Below, piece after piece: positions 42,761 to 46,721 of a stretch of 46,721 nt of DNA. The notes below the pieces were generated by a model. That model searched no databases and had not been told where the DNA came from. It worked only from the letters and a program-made list of their open reading frames with translations. The position numbers and the translations under genes were made by a program. Location: positions 1 through 46,721 of the forward strand of contig JAIKXO010000348.1 of NCBI GenBank assembly GCA_024684065.1, read 5' to 3'. The stretch is from Lachnospiraceae bacterium. GTDB lineage: Bacteria > Bacillota_A > Clostridia > Lachnospirales > Lachnospiraceae. Numbering within the stretch: position 1 is the stretch's first letter; the number at the start of each line of letters is the position of its first letter.

Positions 42761-44683
42761 TTACAGCTTGGACCGGCTCCTGTGCAGGACGCTGTGGACT
42801 GTTTCTCTTGTGATAGCCCCGTTTAACGGCTTTGTGATGTAATCGTCTATGCCAAGCTCTCTTATACGCATAATTGTTTCCATACTCCGGTCTCCCGTCA
42901 TTAAGATCACCGGTGCATCCGAATCCTTTCGCATTTCCTGATACAGTGTAAATCCATCAATATCAGGCATCATAAGGTCAAGCACGATAAGCGAGATATC
43001 GTTGTCCTTAAGCGCTGCAAGTGCTTCTTCTTTTGTCTGGACTCCGATGACATTGACTTCTTCCATGTCATACAGTACATGCATAAGGACCATGATGACC
43101 ATCCTGTCATCATCAACAACTAAAACATTATGTACACTTTCCTCCGTCTGACGAAGTTCATACTGTGTATCCTCATCTATGATCTTAAGCATGATATCCG
43201 CGATCTCAGGGTCAAACTGACTTCCCTTGCCCTTAAGGATCTCATCGCGAACTACGTTCTGGGGCAAAAGCTTCCTGTAGCTACGGTCACTTGCCATGGC
43301 GTCATATGCGTCCGCCACGGCAATAATACGGGCTATTTCCGGAATATCGCCTCCCTCAAGACCGTTGGGATATCCTTTTCCGTCATACCGTTCATGATGA
43401 TACTTGGTTCCGTATCCGATCCTTGCATCATCATGGATGTCACATACGATATGGTACCCGCTGACCGGATGTATGCGTACCTGATCGAACTCCTCATTGG
43501 TCAGCTTTCCCGCCTTATTGATCACCTTGTTCGGAACCCGTATCTTTCCCACATCATGAAGGATACCGGCATAATATATTATGTTCAGCTCTTCTTCTGA
43601 TTTGCCCATCCTTCGCGCTATCTCCACCGCATATTCAGCCACTCTCTGGGAATGGCCGCTCGTATAGCGGTCCTTTGCATCGATCGCAGATGCCAGAGCG
43701 CGAATGATATTCATATTCATTTTCTGCATGCGCTCTAAGCTTTCCTGCTCTCCGAGCTCCGCCTTTGATATTCTCCTTAAGGAAACCACGCAGAACACAA
43801 CTATCACCGCAAAGATCAGCAGAGACAAAAGAATGCCGGCAAGGATCTGCGATCTCAGTTTATGGTAAAGATCCGAATTCTGGACGACTATGACCACCTG
43901 CAGGCCGTTTTCCATACTGTCGGTAAACACGGTGGAATACCCGTGACCCGTCATCATCTCAAATCCGTTTCCGCCGCTTTTCCGGATCCCCTCCCACATA
44001 ATGGGCCATTCCTCATAAGTCGAATAATCCTTCCCGATCTCCAGAGGATCTGTGTGGGCGATAACAAGGCCTTCGCTGTCTGTAATAAAGCAATACCCCA
44101 TGTCATCCATCGTCATCTGCTGAGCAATGTTCTGTACTTCATCAAGCAGGATATCCAGTGAAAGGACGCTCTCCTGATCGGAAAGCATCTGGCAGAAGGA
44201 CACGATCATCTTTCCCGTATGTACATCCATATAGGGAGCAGTTAAAACCATTTTGCCATTTCCTCTGATCGCCTCTTCATACCAGGCCCTTGTTGTCGGA
44301 TCAAAACCTTCCGGAGCGCTCCATCCGGAACCATTAACGAATTTCCCATTCAGATAACCATATATTGCAGTAAAGTTTTCATCAAGCTGGTGCTGCATGA
44401 CTCTGGTTTCTTTCTCTATGTATTCGGTCAGCTCATCCCTGCTTGTGCCGCTTTTCAGCATTTCATCGACAGTTTCGGCCACAAGCCAGAGAACATCTCC
44501 CCCTTTGTTCAGATAGGCTTCGATCATGGATGACTGGCTTTTCAGATTGCTCACGCCGAGATCGTTTATATCCTTTACGGAACTTTTGTAGAACGATCTG
44601 AATATGAATGCAAGCATAATCGTCTGCAAAATAAATATCAGTATGATCGCAAAAAGGAAATGCTTTGCTGCAGCGCCCTTCAT
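42761..44683 (-). CDS. dCache-HD-GYP-receiver protein, probable c-di-GMP phosphodiesterase
   Basis: A 640-residue membrane sensor. TM1 (about 8-29) is followed by an extracellular dCache-like domain (about 30-276, with FDPTTRAWYEEAI and APYMDVHTGKMIVSFC) and TM2 (about 280-301). The HD-GYP domain has HDVGK (H376, D377) and HHERYDGKGYPNG (GYP 437-439). A C-terminal receiver domain (about 519-639) has phospho-acceptor D569 and K618. The receiver is at the C-terminus, the reverse of RpfG-type proteins. I start at 44683, where GGAGAG lies 5 bases upstream. The ATG at 44731 has no ribosome site. It follows a hybrid histidine kinase that may phosphorylate it. Confidence 0.9.
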   Translation of the reverse strand: MKGAAAKHFLFAIILIFILQTIMLAFIFRSFYKSSVKDINDLGVSNLKSQSSMIEAYLNKGGDVLWLVAETVDEMLKSGTSRDELTEYIEKETRVMQHQLDENFTAIYGYLNGKFVNGSGWSAPEGFDPTTRAWYEEAIRGNGKMVLTAPYMDVHTGKMIVSFCQMLSDQESVLSLDILLDEVQNIAQQMTMDDMGYCFITDSEGLVIAHTDPLEIGKDYSTYEEWPIMWEGIRKSGGNGFEMMTGHGYSTVFTDSMENGLQVVIVVQNSDLYHKLRSQILAGILLSLLIFAVIVVFCVVSLRRISKAELGEQESLERMQKMNMNIIRALASAIDAKDRYTSGHSQRVAEYAVEIARRMGKSEEELNIIYYAGILHDVGKIRVPNKVINKAGKLTNEEFDQVRIHPVSGYHIVCDIHDDARIGYGTKYHHERYDGKGYPNGLEGGDIPEIARIIAVADAYDAMASDRSYRKLLPQNVVRDEILKGKGSQFDPEIADIMLKIIDEDTQYELRQTEESVHNVLVVDDDRMVIMVLMHVLYDMEEVNVIGVQTKEEALAALKDNDISLIVLDLMMPDIDGFTLYQEMRKDSDAPVILMTGDRSMETIMRIRELGIDDYITKPLNGAITRETVHSVLHRSRSKL

Positions 44684-44804
44684 AAATTCTCTCCTGTGTA
44701 AAAGGATTTTGCCCTTTAAATCTGCTGACATAAAACTAATAATATCTAAGAGTAATAAACAGTTAGCTTTGGAATCTTTTAACTATAGATATGTCCTGCG
44801 GTCA

Positions 44805-46721
44805 TTACCGGGGCATTGCGCTCTTTATGGTCTTAACCGTCATATCATATGTCTCAAGCATTTCCAAATGCTTTTTTTCTATGTTATCCCAGTCTTCTCC
44901 ATCAGAAGCCTTTTCGAGCCATTCCGCCGTGTCACCGAGGCTTACCGCCCCTATAGTTCTCGAGGTGCTTTTTAAAGAATGAGCCTGTATGGCATAGTTC
45001 TTTTTGTCACGCTCTTCAAAATACTTCTTAAGTTTTTCCATCCTGTCGGGAGCACTCTTTAAGTATTCGTTCAACAGGATCTGATAAAAGTCCTCATCAT
45101 TTTGGGAATTCTCCATCCCCTTTTCGGGATCTACCCCCGCTTTTATAAGGGTTTCAAAGAATCCGCCTGTTTCCGCTCCATTGCCGGTTTCCCGTTTGTC
45201 CGTCATTTCCATGTTAAGTGCCTCCTTTGTTTCGTTTAATATTGATTCCTTTTCGGAAGATTTTTCTTTTTCGTTGTTTTCGCCTTTATTCTCTATCTTC
45301 TCCTGCGGAAGATATTTAAGTACCATTTTCTTAAGAGCGCATCCGTCTATCGGTTTTGTGATATAGTCAGTAAAGCCTTCCTCCATATAACGCTTTTTAG
45401 CTCCCTCTATGGCATCTGCGGTAAGACATACGACCGGAGTGTTCTTTCCTTCCCCTTCTTTTTTCCTTAAACGGTGCAGCGTCTCTATCCCATCCATCTC
45501 CGGCATCCGCTGATCTAAAAAGACCATATCGTATTGTGTTTCTGAAAAAAGCCTTAAAGCCTCTGCCCCGCTTCCTGCAAGATCCATCTTTATGCCCGTA
45601 TCCATCAAAAGCCCGGTTGCCACCATAAGGTTCATCCGGATATCATCGACTATGAGAATATGGGCGGAAGGAGCATAAAAAGTTTCTTCACAGGGATCAG
45701 CCGGTTCTCTGCTTCTTTCATACTTCTCCCTGAAATTGCCGATGGGATCGACAGCTTCTATCCTCTGAGGTATGCTTATAATGAACTCGCTTCCCTTATT
45801 GAGCTTGCTCCTGACCTCTATCCTGCCATTCATCATGTCAAGCAGCTGATGTGTAATGGCAAGCCCCAGCCCCGTACCTTCGATAGAGCTTTTCTCTGCC
45901 ATATCCATCCTCTCAAATCTCTGATACAGCTTCCCAAGATCTTCCTGCCTCATTCCGATCCCCGTATCACGAACCGTGAACATGAGATCCAGGGTCTTCC
46001 CTGCTTCATTCTGATATGGCTTTTCTCCGGTAACAGAGAGTGTTACCCTTCCCTCGGGAGTATATTTTACGGCATTGTTAAGTACATTTGTCACTATCTG
46101 GCGTAACCTTACCTCATCACCGTACAGACAGTCCGGAAGCGCCTCTTCAACATCCACTACATATTCAAGGCCCTTTGCCTGCGCCCTGAAACCGACCATA
46201 TTACTGACATCATTGAGGATGGAGCTCAACTCATATCTTGCCTCCCTGATCTCAAGCTTTCCGGCCTCGATCTTGCTCAGGTCAAGGATATCGTTTATTA
46301 TCGAGAGCAGGCTGTTTCCCGCACTGTCAATATTAGCCGAATAATCCGTAATATCGGCAAACACCTGCTTTATACTTTCCCGGTCAGAAGGCAGCGCCCC
46401 GTAAGCCTTCATGCTTTTATGCCGGATCATCTCATTCATGCCTATTACCGCATTTATCGGTGTCCGGATCTCATGGCTCATGTGCGCGAGAAATTCACTC
46501 TTTGCCGTATTTGACTGTTCTGCTATTCTTCTGGCCTCCCTGAGCCTGTGGTTTTCAACTATATTCTGCTCAAAATATACCACGATGATAATGACTGTAG
46601 CGGCCACCGCTATGAGGATAGATATAATGAACAGGATCACCGGCAGGATCACATATACGCCGCTTTCCCGCTCATCAAGCGCAGCCTCATTAAGTACGTT
46701 CTTTATCCATATTCCCAGCAA
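44805..46721 (-). CDS. Hybrid sensor histidine kinase with receiver and HPt domains (5' end outside window)
   Basis: The visible 638 residues begin inside the protein. They cover a TM helix (about 22-50 of the visible part), HisKA with H83 in HMSHEIRTPINAVIGM, and HATPase with NVLNNAVKYTPEG, DTGIGM and GTGLGLAI. A receiver follows (ILIVDDIRMN, acceptor Asp in FLDQRMPEMDG, Lys in YITKPID), then a long Glu/Lys/Asn-rich linker. The C-terminal HPt has AHSLKSTSRTIGA. The domain set forms an internal His-Asp-His relay whose HPt could pass phosphate to another receiver, such as that of the next gene. The sensor domain lies beyond the window edge. The TTG at the edge is not evidence of a start. Confidence 0.93.
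   Translation of the reverse strand: MLGIWIKNVLNEAALDERESGVYVILPVILFIISILIAVAATVIIIVVYFEQNIVENHRLREARRIAEQSNTAKSEFLAHMSHEIRTPINAVIGMNEMIRHKSMKAYGALPSDRESIKQVFADITDYSANIDSAGNSLLSIINDILDLSKIEAGKLEIREARYELSSILNDVSNMVGFRAQAKGLEYVVDVEEALPDCLYGDEVRLRQIVTNVLNNAVKYTPEGRVTLSVTGEKPYQNEAGKTLDLMFTVRDTGIGMRQEDLGKLYQRFERMDMAEKSSIEGTGLGLAITHQLLDMMNGRIEVRSKLNKGSEFIISIPQRIEAVDPIGNFREKYERSREPADPCEETFYAPSAHILIVDDIRMNLMVATGLLMDTGIKMDLAGSGAEALRLFSETQYDMVFLDQRMPEMDGIETLHRLRKKEGEGKNTPVVCLTADAIEGAKKRYMEEGFTDYITKPIDGCALKKMVLKYLPQEKIENKGENNEKEKSSEKESILNETKEALNMEMTDKRETGNGAETGGFFETLIKAGVDPEKGMENSQNDEDFYQILLNEYLKSAPDRMEKLKKYFEERDKKNYAIQAHSLKSTSRTIGAVSLGDTAEWLEKASDGEDWDNIEKKHLEMLETYDMTVKTIKSAMPR

Noticed and set aside
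44684..44731. Upstream ATG for the HD-GYP protein
   Set aside because: No ribosome site precedes 44731, whereas GGAGAG lies at the right distance before the ATG at 44683.
46719..46721. TTG at the window edge as the histidine kinase start
   Set aside because: It would leave the kinase without its sensor domain and is simply the first in-frame codon at the cut. The gene continues outside the window.

Overview
The window looks like chromosomal DNA of a Clostridia member, most likely Lachnospiraceae. The signs are Gram-positive style Shine-Dalgarno sites, a PASTA kinase/PP2C/RsgA/Rpe cluster, RsbV/RsbW, RecU, short-form HisG plus HisZ, paired TIGR03960/TIGR03936-type proteins, and a second type IIA topoisomerase pair. 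I see no rRNA, tRNA, CRISPR array, prophage or transposase gene. About 36 protein genes are supported, nearly all on the minus strand. Only a MATE transporter and mscL (40.5-42.6 kb) are on the plus strand. Layout, read in minus-strand gene order from the right. 46.7-42.8 kb: a hybrid histidine kinase (5' end outside the window) and a membrane dCache/HD-GYP protein with a C-terminal receiver. 40.2-26.1 kb: a long housekeeping run of priA, def, fmt, Zn-peptidase, rsmB, rlmN, prpC, prkC, rsgA and rpe, followed by a UbiA/HAD pair that resembles a polyprenyl-phosphate phosphoribosyltransferase and its phosphatase. 25.8-22.9 kb: a PatB/MalY-type aminotransferase, aquaporin Z and an SDR oxidoreductase. 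22.4-16.0 kb: topoisomerase IV-type parE/parC, rsmD, coaD and a coiled-coil protein. 15.9-11.7 kb: pepD, HAD hydrolase, a small membrane protein, RluA-type pseudouridine synthase and recU. 11.6-1.8 kb: rsbV-rsbW, then hisZ-hisG-hisD-hisB-hisIE, two radical-SAM-linked genes and an RNase E/G gene, very tightly packed. 1.7-0 kb: the N-terminal part of mutS. Several real starts are TTG or GTG (mutS, rsmB, rlmN, prpC, MATE), and some long ORFs overstate the N-terminus. These are corrected here. The most unusual content lies between genes. First, a 193-bp element with 15-bp perfect terminal inverted repeats and an 8-bp perfect flanking direct repeat sits at 25843-26051. It has the signature of a MITE and folds into a branched set of hairpins. 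Second, a dispersed modular family of short hairpins recurs in at least nine gaps. The arms differ between copies, but base pairing is kept by compensatory changes. One copy appears to be inserted into the hairpin loop of another. Third, a separate tandem array of three hairpin units fills the gap before the Zn-peptidase gene (36089-36411). Five promoter-like -35/-10 pairs, each with an exact 17-bp spacer, are reported.
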